A DNA stretch of 64,000 nt from positions 888,228 through 952,227 of the forward strand of contig MU006223.1 of NCBI GenBank assembly GCA_010093685.1, read 5' to 3'. The notes below the pieces were generated by a model, which saw only the letters and a list, made by a program, of their open reading frames with translations, did no database searches and had not been told where the DNA came from. The stretch's first letter is position 1. Each line of letters opens with the position of its first letter. The position numbers were made by a program, and so were the translations under genes. Shown piece after piece: positions 24,669 to 35,974 of this stretch. The DNA comes from Ophiobolus disseminans (lineage: Eukaryota; Ascomycota; Dothideomycetes; Pleosporales; Phaeosphaeriaceae).

Positions 24669-27061
24669 TCACGGAAAGTTAAAGTCTGGCAAATTCAACC
24701 AATCCGTCCACATGAGGGGATTGCTATTATCCCACGGCAAATCGAGCATCGCAGTCGAAAACATATCCGCATTCGTAACAGTCTCATTCACCTCATTGTA
24801 GCTCATTGCTGAGAAATCGAGGGGTTCGGGCCAGAAGCTGGCGATTTGGTCTGGCACGATGCCTGTGTTGAGAGTCGTGGTGTCGCGGCCGATGAGCGGG
24901 CTGAATGGGCCGGGCTGCGGGTGTGCGGGGTCTTGAGGTGGCGGGAGTAGAGGAGGGATGACGGACGGTGCTTGTTTGACTAGGACGCGGAGGAAGCGGC
25001 CGTAAACGACTGAGGAGCCGTTGCGGTGGCTGGGTGTGCTGCCAATGCGCTCGAGGACGGTGGCTGTGTCTTCGATGAGGTGTCGGACGCTGGGTGCGAG
25101 GCTTTGGTTTCCGCTCTTGCCGGGCATGGGGGCGCTTAAGGCGAGAGCTATGCTGGCGGCGAAGCAGATCATTGTGACGGTGTTGTTGGGCATGGACATC
25201 AGGCGCGATTCGCCCTGGATGGCTGCGCGCATGACGTTGAGAGCGGAGGATAGGGCGGATGCGCGGAAGGAGCGCTTCACTTCTGGGGGTGCGCTGGGGT
25301 GGTTGAGGAGCATACTGTAGGTGGATAGGCGGGTGTGAGTGACGAGAATCTCGACATATGGGGGGAGCGTCTTGCTTTCGGTATCGCCGATGACGGACGT
25401 CCAGGTATGCGACCACTGGTTGAAGAAGCTGTCAATTGCAAAATCGATCTCTTGGGCGACCTTCGATCCTCCTTCGGCAACACGGTAGTTGTCGCATCTG
25501 GATCTGACATTTGAGAACAAATCATCAAGGTCCCTCCTTAGTACAGCCATTGAGACGAGTGGACCATCCTGGATGTATGAGTACACATCGCTATGCCACT
25601 TGTCGCAGTAGTTGATAAGAGACGTTTTTGGTACACAGTAGCTGCGCCCACGAGCGAGACATACGCCTCGCTCCAGCACGAACAAGGCAATCCAGACTCG
25701 CTCCCGTCGTCTCAGCAGTCGCTGTCCCCACTCGGATGAGACCTCAACATCTTCAAAGCCATCCATGGCTAACGCCTTCTTAGCTTCAAGCAAGTCGGCC
25801 TTCGGAATCTGTCTAAGATCCCCTTGGGACAGGGAGGTTGAAGATGTGATGACTTTATCGAGTGACAAATCCAAGGCAATTGACAGAGATGTCGCGAGGT
25901 ATAGGCTAGTGTCGTCGTCGCTCGCATGTGTTCCAGGTGTCATCCCTAGTTTCACGCTGTGATCAGCATGACTCTTGATTGAGATAGCAAGGTCTTCGTC
26001 TTTAAAGCATGTGCGGGCAAGTAAAACTCATGAAAGGTGCAGGAAGACTGAAGCACCAGCCAAGACAAGAAATGGCTTACTGCACAAGGTTAGCTGTGTA
26101 CACAATTGATACCTGTACTAGTGTCCGTACCACGGTATGCTGACCATAAAGGCCAGAACAATCTCCACCGACCTGAATTTCCTAACAATGATTTGCTCAG
26201 CCAGGAATCTTCGATGGAGTAACAGCCTCTTAGCCAAAGAGGCAGCTTCCGGCAAAAAGATGGCCGTCATCGCTAACAGCGTGGTGAAAAGAAAAGCCGA
26301 TCGGCTGCGAACAAACGGTAAAGTGTGAACCAGTGGGTCCAGTCCCCAACGGGTATGGGCAAGCTTCTTGTGAAAGTATTCAAGCAACGTCTCCGCTTCG
26401 TCCAGTGTCACCAGCCCGACGTCGATAGGATCGAGCCCAGGACCTTGATCAAGACTGGCTTTCATGGGTAGGAAGAAGCGGTGAACGTCCATGAACGGGT
26501 CGCCGCCATTGAATCTGCTACCTGGCGTTGATACGCTGTTTTCAAGGGTGGTGGGAGACGCAATTCGGAGGTCTGAAGCGCGGGCGAGTAGTTGCAGTGG
26601 GTTCTCAACGCCTTCCAGTGCCAGCTGGTCGTCACTTGATGCTGTAGCAACATCCCTCTCGGTTGCATGCTGGATATAGTCAGGTGATGGTGGTGTGTTA
26701 CCAGCCTCTGCAGGTTCTTCGCTTTCTTGGTTTTCGTCTAAGAGCTTCTTGAGATGCTCCAGCGTTGTCCGGTTGGTGGAATTGTCGGATTTCCTTTTCT
26801 TGATGGCTTCCTCAACTTGATAGATGGCTTTCTCTAGCCCTGAGCGTTTGCTGGTCAACGTTAGCACTTTTTGTTCAAACAGCACTGGGCATCGACATAT
26901 GCTCACTTCTTTACACCTTTCTGTCTCCCAATGTGGAACTCTGGTATGACACACTCTGTTCCGACATGTTGACAGCGTTCACAATTTAGTGCGCCTTCAT
27001 CGCGGCGGCACTTGATCTTGCTTTTTCGACAGTTGAGACATGCTGCTTGTTTGGTGTTCAT
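24669..27061 (-). CDS. Zn2Cys6 transcription factor with fungal-specific regulatory domain
   Basis: Exons 27061-26907, 26850-26131 and, in the model chosen, 25956-24669 give 720 residues. The zinc cluster uses Cys 8, 11, 18, 27, 30 and 37 (ACLNCRKSKIKC...CERCQHVGTEC), followed by a basic linker and a coiled coil at about 52-85. A middle-homology domain spans about 170-560, with VEIVLAFMVSIPW before the second intron and SDDDTSLYLATSLSIALDLSLDK after it. The end of exon 2 is uncertain: donor GTACGG at 26130 with the canonical acceptor at 25957 gives IPCVKLGMTPG, whereas family pattern predicts PW followed directly by MTPG. A two-intron alternative is also possible. The C-terminal region is Pro-rich and ends in an acidic/aromatic DWLNLPDFNFP, typical of an activation tail. 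The target pathway is unknown. Confidence 0.85.
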
Positions 27062-27584
27062 GCCTTGGATTGATTGGTGGGTAATGGCAAAGATTTGTGG
27101 TCAAGAAATGGCTGTGGGGTAATACGGGCTGGATGTGTTCAGCATCTTAAGTGCTTGTTGTTCTCGTAGTGGCCGGCGGTGCCAATTATACAAGCTATAA
27201 ACTAGTTGTCTATGTCTCGAAATGGCGTTGAAAGATTGTGTGGTTGCAGAAAGAGTGGCATGCGGATCGGCGTGATGCATCGTGATTACCTCGGGTCCGT
27301 GAAACTAGACTTGTTGTGGATTAGTCTTCCAGCGCCAGTTGAGAATGTCCCACCTGCCACTCAACTTCTTTACACCACGATAGCAAGGTCTCTTATTGTC
27401 TTGTGGTAGGTTTAGCCAAGGACACAGTTGGAAAGATTTCACCTGCTAGCAGAAAATGTTTAATAAAGCCATCACAGCCACAACAAATTGGATATAGACA
27501 GAACATTTGACGCAAACTACATTCAAGAAGCCAATCCATGAAGCGGATATCAAGAAAAGTGACGCAGAATACACAACATATAGG
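27062..27584. other. Intergenic between Zn2Cys6 gene and thioesterase
   Basis: This 523-bp stretch holds the 5' flank of the minus-strand regulator and the 3' flank of the thioesterase. No gene is seen. Confidence 0.5.
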
Positions 27585-28766
27585 CTAGAGCTTGGGCTGG
27601 GGCTTAGGCTCGGGTTGACGCAGGCGCACAAGTCCCTGTGACAGGTCAGTTGATGAGCAACATGTCTTAGGGTCATCAAGCATACCTCTTGCACGCAACT
27701 CGCAATGAGCGTGCCATCCTGAGTATACATCCTCTGAAACACCAAGCCACGCCCATCACCAGCCCACGGCGTCTCCATCTCAGTGAAGATCCACTCGTCT
27801 GCTCGGAAGCTTCTCGGGTTGTGGAAATAAATAGTGTGGTCCAGGCTGACCATCATACCGATCTCGGGCGTATCATCTTTCGATGTGTCTTCGCCGTTTC
27901 TCATGCGCCGGATGCGCTGGATGTCTGCCTCGTCTACGAACTTCTGACGCCTGAGTTCGGCATCGTCCATTGCGAGCAGCTTCTTCAGCACATCCTCATC
28001 CGCACTCGATTTGGCATTGCTCTTGCGCTGTGTGGAATATCGCCAGAGCTTATGGACGCGTGCGATGGTGCCGACGAAGTAGCTATCGGACATGTATGCG
28101 ATGGCGGAGAGGTGGGCTTCGTGGCCGCCTGCGGAGGAGATCTTGCCTCGTGCCTTGATCCATTGGCGGCACTTTTTGGTGTGCGGATGAGCTGCGTCGT
28201 CTGATACGGGTCAGCCTTTGCATGACAGGAACTGGTACGACAGTCTTACCATTCTCAATGGGTAGCCTCTGGCTTTGGAAGGGGCTCTTTCCCTCAGAAT
28301 CGCCAATGAAGTCGTCTAATCCATCTGTAGCGCCTGGCACGTCTGGCATGGGGTGGATGTGTTCAACGAGCTGCTCTCCTCCGCTATTCTGGCGCACAAA
28401 GCTCATGGTGGTCGTGAAGATGACCTTGCCTCGCTGCCGCGCCTGCACAGTCCTGGTCGCAAACGACTTGCCCGACCTAACCCTCTCCACATGGTATATG
28501 ATTGGGATGTCTGCATTACCGGCTAAGACAAAGTAGCAGTGCATCGAGTGGACGGTGAAGTCGCTTGAGACCGTCTTCTGCGCCGCACTTAGCGTCTGCG
28601 CAATTGCTGCGCCGCCATATATGCCTCTCGCACCCGGTGGATGCCATAGTGGGCGTGTGTTGGTGAAGAGATCTGGATCGATATCGGACAGCTGTGTCAG
28701 CTCGAGCACGTTCTCGATGGTTGATTGCGATTCATCGATGGGCGGTGGGCGGATGAGAGTCGCCAT
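27585..28766 (-). CDS. Acyl-CoA thioesterase II (TesB/TES1 type), probably peroxisomal
   Basis: Exons 28766-28250, 28200-27686 and 27635-27585 give 360 residues. The protein is a double hotdog thioesterase that hydrolyses acyl-CoA to free fatty acid and CoA. Hotdog 1 is marked by GARGIYGGAAIAQTLSAAQ and VHSMHCYFVLAG; RVRSGKSFATRTVQARQRG follows. Hotdog 2 contains SLDHTIYFHNPRSFRADEWI, and LVFQRMYTQDGTLIASCVQE carries the TesB-type Asp/Thr/Gln region. The last exon encodes only 16 residues and ends PKL, a variant type-1 peroxisomal targeting signal, so a role in peroxisomal beta-oxidation is likely, as for yeast Tes1. It is divergent from CPS1 with 470 bp between starts. Confidence 0.93.
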
Positions 28767-29236
28767 GTTTGCTAGAAGTAGTTTGTGTGAAGAAGTCAGT
28801 ATCAGCAGTCGAAGGTCAGCAATGAGAATATATTCAGGAGGTTATGGCCGTCTCTGGGTTCAACGCGCCGGGCGCATCACCCCAGATCCTCGAGCCGAGG
28901 CATAGGGAACGGCCACATGAAAGCGGCAGCCAGCCCGAACAGGCAAGCCCCAGCTGACTAAACGGGGAGGAACCCGCCGGTCTCGTGGAGGACAACGTCA
29001 TTCTGCCGGTACCTTTTGTGCCTGGCTTGGCTGCTACCAATTGATGTGCGCGCAAGACTCACGACAGCGTGATTCGATCGCGATTGACAGGCCGGCACTT
29101 CACGCACGCGCACCTCTCCCCCATGAGCACAACAAGCCATTTCTGTACCACGCAATTCTTAACTTGACATGTCGCGAGCTGCCACGGCGCACACTACCAT
29201 TCGCTCCACTTGAACCGCCCCCCGTTTTGAACCGCC
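28767..29236. promoter_or_regulatory. Shared divergent promoter, thioesterase / CPS1
   Basis: The 470-bp head-to-head region contains an inverted repeat CCTCG-N3-CGAGG at 28888-28900. It includes CCGAGG, the complement of CCTCGG, the core bound by FarA/FarB/CTF1 fatty-acid regulators in filamentous ascomycetes. A single 6-mer is expected often by chance, so this is suggestive only. No ORF of note is seen. Confidence 0.35.
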
Positions 29237-32200
29237 ATGGCCGATGCGAACCCGGAGCTGCAGGCCAAGCTGCAGGAGCTGGACCACGAGCTGGAGGAGG
29301 GCGACATCACCACCAAGGGGTCCGTCAATCTGCCATATAGGGCTCTGCCGCAGCCCCGTCGCGTGCGGTGGCGCGTCCCCGCAACGCAGCGCTAACGAGT
29401 CGCACAGGTACGAAAAGCGCAGGACGGTCCTTCTGTCGCAGTATCTGGGCCCCGAATATGCAGCGCAATTGCAGGGCCATCTGCGCCAGTCGAGCCTCGC
29501 TAGTGAGGGCTCCGGCTCGCGAGCAGCCTCTCTCGCCGCCCTCTCCGGCCCGGGCCCTCAGGCGCCGACCATCCAGCTGCCCAGTGTCGAGTCGCAGCCG
29601 CCGTCGCAGTATGCCAGCGCGACGTCGAGCCTGGTGGGAACGTCGCAGTACGGCGGCTCGGGGGGCAGCACCGCGGGGTCCTCGCAGTACATGGCATACC
29701 CACCGAGCCAGGTAGGCCGCTTCCAGGAGAAGCAGCTGGGACTGCGCACCACCTCGCTGCAGCGGAATGCCTCGCAGCTGTCGCAGGGAAGCGAGACGTT
29801 CATTCCGCGGCCGCAGACGCCCGAGTACGACTACTCGCGCGAGGGCACAATGATGGGCACCAACTACGCTTTCAACCCCGAGACCCAGCAGGGCTTCGAC
29901 GGAGATTATGCAGCATCGCCAGGCGGAGGAGACGTTAGCAGAAGAAGCACAATGGTGGATGTCAACCAGGGCTACTTCTCCGACTTCACTGGCCAGCAGA
30001 TGCAGGACCATCGCGACTCGTATGGCGGACCGAACCGGTACTCGACCGGCGATGCCTTCTCCCCGACCGCTGCGATACCACCACCCATGATGAACCCAAG
30101 CGACCTCCCAGGCATAGGCGTAATCGACACCATGATGCCCCTGGAGCCGCGTGACCTCCCTTTTGACGTGTACGATCCGCATAACCCGAACATCAAAATG
30201 TCAAAATTTGACAACATAGGCGCCGTCCTGCGGCATCGAGGACGCACTCAGCCGCGGCAGACTGCGTTCTGGGTGCTGGATCCGAAAGGCAAAGAAGTGG
30301 CGTCCATACCCTGGGAGAAGGTTGCAAGTCGCGCAGAAAAGGTGGCCAAAGTGATCAGGGACAAGAGCAACCTCTACCGCGGAGACAGGGTAGCCTTGGT
30401 ATACAGAGATACGGAGGTCATCGAATTCGTCGTCGCACTCATGGGCTGCTTCATCGCAGGCGTTGTCGCAGTGCCCATCAATAGTGTCGACGATTATCAG
30501 AAACTCATTCTCCTCCTGACTACCACCCAAGCACATCTCGCCCTGACGACAGACAACAACCTGAAGTCTTTCCATCGTGACATCAGCCAGAACCGCCTGA
30601 AATGGCCCAGCGGAGTCGAGTGGTGGAAGACGAACGAGTTTGGCAGCTACCATCCCAAGAAGCATGACGATACCCCTGCTTTGCAAGTCCCAGAAGTGGC
30701 ATACATTGAGTTTTCACGGGCCCCGACTGGCGATCTGAGAGGTGTAGTCCTCAGCCACCGGACCATTATGCACCAAATGGCCTGCATCAGTGCTATGGTC
30801 ACCACAATACCCTCAGGACGTGAGAACACTGACACGTTCGGGGCACATCTGCGTGACCAGAATGGCAAGTTTATCGCGCCACCTCCGCGCAGTCTGCCCA
30901 CCGAGAACATCCTCAGCTACCTCGACCCTCGAGAAAGCGCGGGCATGATACTCGGCGTCTTATTTGCTGTATATGGCGGTCATACTACTGTATGGACCGA
31001 ACCTTCGACAATGGAAACACCCGGGCTTTACGCACATCTCATCACCAAATACAAGGCGAACATCCTGATCGCAGATTATCCTGGTCTGAAGCGCGCTGCG
31101 TACAACTATCAGCAAGATCCGATGGCAACGCGAAACTTCAAGAAGAACTCCGAACCAAACTTTGGCTCAGTTAAGATATGTCTGATTGATACGCTTACCG
31201 TAGACTGCGACTTCCATGAGATTCTAGGAGACAGATGGTTCAGACCCATGAGGAATCCAAGGGCACGGGAACTCATTGCACCAATGCTTTGCTTACCTGA
31301 GCACGGCGGTATGATCATCTCGGTTCGAGACTGGCTAGGTGGAGAAGAGCGTATGGGCTGTCCACTGAGCATCGCAGAGGAAGAGGAGGAAGAGCTCGAA
31401 AAGAACGAGGATGCCAGCGCACCCAATGGCTACTCGAGTCTCATCGGCGGAGGCACTACGAAGAAAATCAAACAAAATAAAAAAGGCCGTACTGAGCTCA
31501 CAGAGATCCTCCTCGACAAGGAAGCGTTGAAGATGAACGAAATCGTGGTACTAGCAATCGGCGAAGAAGCAAGTAAACGCGCAAATGAACCTGGCACTAT
31601 GAGAGTCGGTGCATTTGGGTACCCAATACCCGACGCTACGCTTTCCGTCGTAGACCCCGAGACCAGCCTTCTTTGCTCACCATACTCAGTCGGAGAGATC
31701 TGGGTAGACTCACCGTCGTTATCTGGTGGTTTTTGGCAGCTTCAAAAGCATACAGAAACAATTTTCCATGCTCGACCATACCGCTTCGTCGAAGGAAGCC
31801 CTACCCCGCAGCTACTTGAGCTCGAATTCCTTCGCACTGGGTTGCTGGGTTGCGTAGTAGAAGGCCAAATCTTCGTACTTGGACTGTACGAAGATCGGAT
31901 AAGACAACGAGTCGAGTGGGTTGAGCATGGCCAGCTTGAGGCTGAGCATCGGTATTTCTTCGTGCAGCATCTTGTTTCAAGCATCATGAAAGCGGTACCC
32001 AAGATCTACGACTGGTAAGCCTAACTCCACATAACGCCTGGCCCAACTAACAAGATGCAGCTCAGCATTTGATTCTTATGTGAACGGCGAATACTTACCG
32101 ATCATCCTAATTGAGACGCAAGCCGCCTCGACCGCCCCAACGAACCCTGGAGGTCCGCCACAGCAACTCAACATTCCCTTCCTCGACTCGCTCTCTGAAC

Positions 32201-35200
32201 GCTGCATGGAGGTCCTTTACCAGGAACATCATCTGCGAGTGTACTGCGTGATGATCACCGCGCCGAACACTCTACCTCGTGTCATCAAAAATGGTAGACG
32301 GGAGATTGGCAACATGCTGTGCCGACGAGAATTTGACAACGGTTCACTGCCCTGTGTCCATGTCAAGTTTGGTGTAGAAAGATCTGTACAAAACATTGCA
32401 TTGGGCGACGATCCCGCTGGCGGCATGTGGTCATTCGAAGCGTCGATGGCACGTCAGCGATACCTCATGTTGCAGGAGAAGCAGTACTCGGGTGTCGATC
32501 ATCGGGAAGTGGTCATCGACGACCGAACCTCCACTCCACTCAACCAGTTCTCAAATATACACGACCTCATGCAATGGCGCGTGTCACGTCAAGCCGAAGA
32601 ACTTGCTTACTGCACTGTCGATGGCAGAGGCAAAGAAGGCAAAGGCGTCAACTGGAAGAAGTTCGACCAAAAAGTTGCTGGCGTTGCCATGTACCTCAAG
32701 AACAAGGTCAAGGTGCAGGCTGGCGACCATTTATTACTAATGTACACCCACTCGGAAGAGTTTGTGTATGCCATTCATGCATGCTTTGTCTTGGGCGCTG
32801 TCGCGATTCCCATGGCGCCCATCGATCAAAATCGGTTGAATGAAGACGCACCGGCGTTGCTTCATATCATTGCAGACTTCAATGTCAAAGCAATACTTGT
32901 GAATGCGGATGTGGATCATCTGCTGAAACTCAAGCAAGTATCGCAACACATCAAGCAATCTGCCGTCATTCTAAAGATCAACGTTCCACACACGTACAAC
33001 ACAACGAAACCACCCAAGCAGTCGAGTGGCTGCCGTGACCTGAAACTCACAATACGACCTGCTTGGGTACAGTCTGGCTTCCCAGTCTTGGTGTGGACAT
33101 ACTGGACGCCGGACCAACGTCGCATAGCAGTGCAATACGGTCATAGCCAGATCATGGCGCTCTGTAAAGTGCAGAAAGAGACTTGCCAGATGACCAGCAC
33201 TAGACCAGTCCTTGGTTGTGTACGAAGTACTATTGGCCTAGGCTTCATCCATACATGCATAATGGGCATCTTTCTCGCTGTACCAACGTACCTTGTGTCG
33301 CCCGTCGACTTCGCCGGAAACCCTAACATTCTCTTCCAGACGTTGGCAAGGTACAAGATCAAAGACGCGTATGCCACAAGCCAAATGCTTGACCATGCTA
33401 TTGCGCGTGGTGCTGGCAAGTCAATGGCCCTCCATGAGCTCAAGAATCTCATGATCGCGACTGATGGACGGCCACGCGTTGATGTTTGCAAGTATAGCGC
33501 GCTCTGTGTAAGAAGAAGAGACTAACTTTTGTACAGACTCACGAGTTCGTGTACATTTCTCAGCGGCAAGCCTGGACAGGACTGCGATTAACACCGTCTA
33601 TTCACACGTACTGAACCCAATGGTCGCATCGAGATCTTACATGTGTATAGAACCCATAGAGTTGCATCTTGACGTCAATGCCTTGCGACGTGGTCTCATC
33701 ATGCCGGTCGATCCTGACACCGAGCCTGGTGCTCTCTTTGTACAGGATTCAGGCATGGTGCCTGTCAGCACACAAATATCGATAGTCAACCCGGAAACCA
33801 ATCAGCTGTGCTTAGTTGGGGAGTACGGTGAAATTTGGGTGCAATCAGAGGCGAACGCACATAGCTTCTATGGTTCGAAAGAGCGACTGGACGCTGAGCG
33901 ATTCAACGGCCGAACTATCGACGGCGATCCAAACGTGCGGTACGTGCGCACAGGCGATCTGGGTTTCCTGCACAATGTGACACGGCCTATCGGGCCAAAT
34001 GGCGCACCGGTGGACATGCAGGTATTGTTCGTCCTCGGAAGCATCGGCGACACCTTCGAGGTCAACGGTCTAAACCACTTCTCGATGGACATTGAGCAAT
34101 CCGTGGAGCGCTGCCACCGGAACATTGTGCCTGGAGGATGGTACGTTCTTTACCTCACTTACGTTTGCTGTGATCAAGACTAACGATACATAGCGCGGTC
34201 TTCCAAGCCGGTGGTCTCGTCGTTGTAGTTGTTGAGATCTTCCGACGCAACTTCCTCGCCTCCATGGTCCCTGTCATCGTAAATGCCATCCTAAACGAAC
34301 ATCAGCTTGTCATCGACATCGTGGCTTTCGTCATCAAAGGCGACTTCCACCGCTCCCGCCTCGGCGAGAAACAGCGCGGAAAGATTCTCGCGGGCTGGGT
34401 GACACGCAAGATGCGCACGATTGCACAGTATAGCATTCGTGATCCGAACGGTCCAGAGAACCAGACAATGATATCTGAGGAGCCCATGGGCCGCCAAAGT
34501 ATGAGCATGAGTATCGGCGGCGGCGGCATAAGAGCAGGCAGCACAAAGGGCAGTGCCAGAGCTGGAAGCACACTGGGCATGACGGCCCAACTAAACAGCA
34601 TGCAACTCCAGCAACAACAAACCTCCGCTATCAGCGAAGAAGTTCCCGGCCAAGCCAACTCCACAAACTTCTCACAACCCCAGCCTCCGTACTACCCAGA
34701 GAGCATGTCAGAGCTGTCGACACTCCACGAACAAAGCGACAAGACGCCCACCGAAGCGCGCCACAGCTTCTTACCCGACCTGCGCGGCGGCGGCCCAATG
34801 GACTACTCACCCATCGACCGCGCCGGACCCTTCACCAACACCGAGCACGAACACGCCGGCCCCGGCGACCACAACTACCAGCAACAAACGTACGGAAACG
34901 CACAATACCCTGATATCCTCCGCCCCGGCACCGCAGAAGCGCAACATCATTCTCAGCCCTTTTACAGCGACTCACAGCCGTACGATTACTCGCAGCAAGA
35001 CTCTTACGACCAGGACCAGCGCTGGAGCTTCGACGAGCCGGACGATGCTAGACCCAGCGGCGGGCTGAGAGTTGCGAATCACGATGAGGAGGATATGCAC
35101 GAGGGGTATGGTGGGGGGTATAGTGGCAGCGGCGCAGGAGGAGGGGGCTTGAGAGTTGCGAATCGCGATAGTAGTGAGGATGAGCGTGCGAGTAAGGATA

Positions 35201-35268
35201 GTTGGACGAGGGATGCGCTTGCGAGTTTGAATTTCGCTGGCGGAGGGGGCGCGGGGGTTGCGAAGTAG
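29237..35268 (+). CDS. CPS1: CPS1/DIP2-family protein with two adenylation (AMP-binding) domains
   Basis: Exons 29237-29319, 29408-32014, 32061-33487, 33537-34140 and 34194-35268 give 1,931 residues. A DMAP1-binding-like N-terminus (LEEGDITTKG joined to YEKRRTVLLSQYLG) is followed by a Ser/Gln/Tyr-rich linker, AMP-binding domain 1 at about 290-895, AMP-binding domain 2 at about 1060-1650, and a disordered Gln/Gly-rich tail. The ATP-binding loops are degenerate: FSRAPTGDLRGVVLSHRT in domain 1, and WTYWTPDQRRIAVQYGHSQ, without a Gly-rich loop, in domain 2. No carrier or condensation domain is present, so this is not a peptide synthetase. The intron at 33488 is GC-AG (GCAAGT) and rebuilds RPRVDVYSRVRVHFSAASL. 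Homologues are CPS1 of Cochliobolus, linked to virulence, and animal/yeast DIP2/Cmr2, linked to diacylglycerol homeostasis. Confidence 0.95.
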
Positions 35269-35450
35269 GTAGGTAGGTGGGGACAGGCGTACATGAGGAT
35301 TGGGTTCTTTGGGATGTGGGTGTTGGTAGGTGGAGAGAAAAGGAAGATTACCTACATTATTCCAACGAGCCAAGAGTGTGAACAAGCTGGCTTTTTGTGA
35401 TCTGGTAAACTCACTTGTATACCAATGAAGCGAGATTCATTTGCCCTTCC

Positions 35451-35974
35451 TCAATCCAATCCAATCTTTTCTTCCCAAAGTTTAGTCAGGGTGGTGTGCA
35501 AATTCCTTCGTCGTCTCACGGTGATGCCACTTTCCCCGTAGCGCCCCGTCAAGTTCGCAGGAGCGGAGCGTAACGCTTCCCTGCAGCGGAGAAGTCATGG
35601 CAGTGCATGTGATATCGGTTCTGTCGCGCATGGAAGGATTTAGTAAGTTTGACAGGCGGGACGGGCTGGGTGAAGCGCGGTGTCTGGGCTTTTTCTTTTC
35701 TTGGCTTGGCTGCTTTTGACGTGCCGAGTGTGGGTTTGGAGTCAAGGATTTTTTTGAGCGGGTATGCGGATGGGTGCATTTGGTGAGGTGCAGGTCGACG
35801 ATGAGTCGTGTGCGCTCCAGAGCGGAGTGGAGGCGCTGAGATAGGGTGGAAGCGAAGTCTTCTCTGGTCGTTACCTGCTTGGGGAATCTCGCCGTTCCCG
35901 AAGATGTCGGACTCGACGTCGAGGGATCGAGATGCTGTGTCTATCTGGCGCCGCAATACTGCAACCTGATACAT
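35451..35974 (-). CDS. Probable small unrecognised gene, exon structure unresolved
   Basis: Coding-like stretches lie in different frames on the minus strand. The first (35974 to about 35872) reads VLRRQIDTASRSLDVESDIF and looks coiled-coil. The next, about 35871-35760, reads REDFASTLSQRLHSALERTR one frame off. The last, 35580-35451, follows a plausible CTGCAG acceptor and reads SAPANLTGRYGESGITVRRR, ending at TGA. Lys/Pro-rich sequence (around KKILDSKPTLGTSKAAKPRK) lies between. A GTAACG donor after GAGATTCCCCAAGCAG would give only a 39-bp intron, unusually short, so one junction may instead be a frameshift. An upstream exon ending around 36000 is possible. I do not recognise the protein. 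It would converge on CPS1 with 182 bp between stops. Confidence 0.4.

Noticed and set aside
29237..35268. CPS1 as a non-ribosomal peptide synthetase and core of a metabolite cluster
   Set aside because: No carrier, condensation or thioesterase domain in the protein and no tailoring genes around it; the adjacent thioesterase is a TesB acyl-CoA enzyme.
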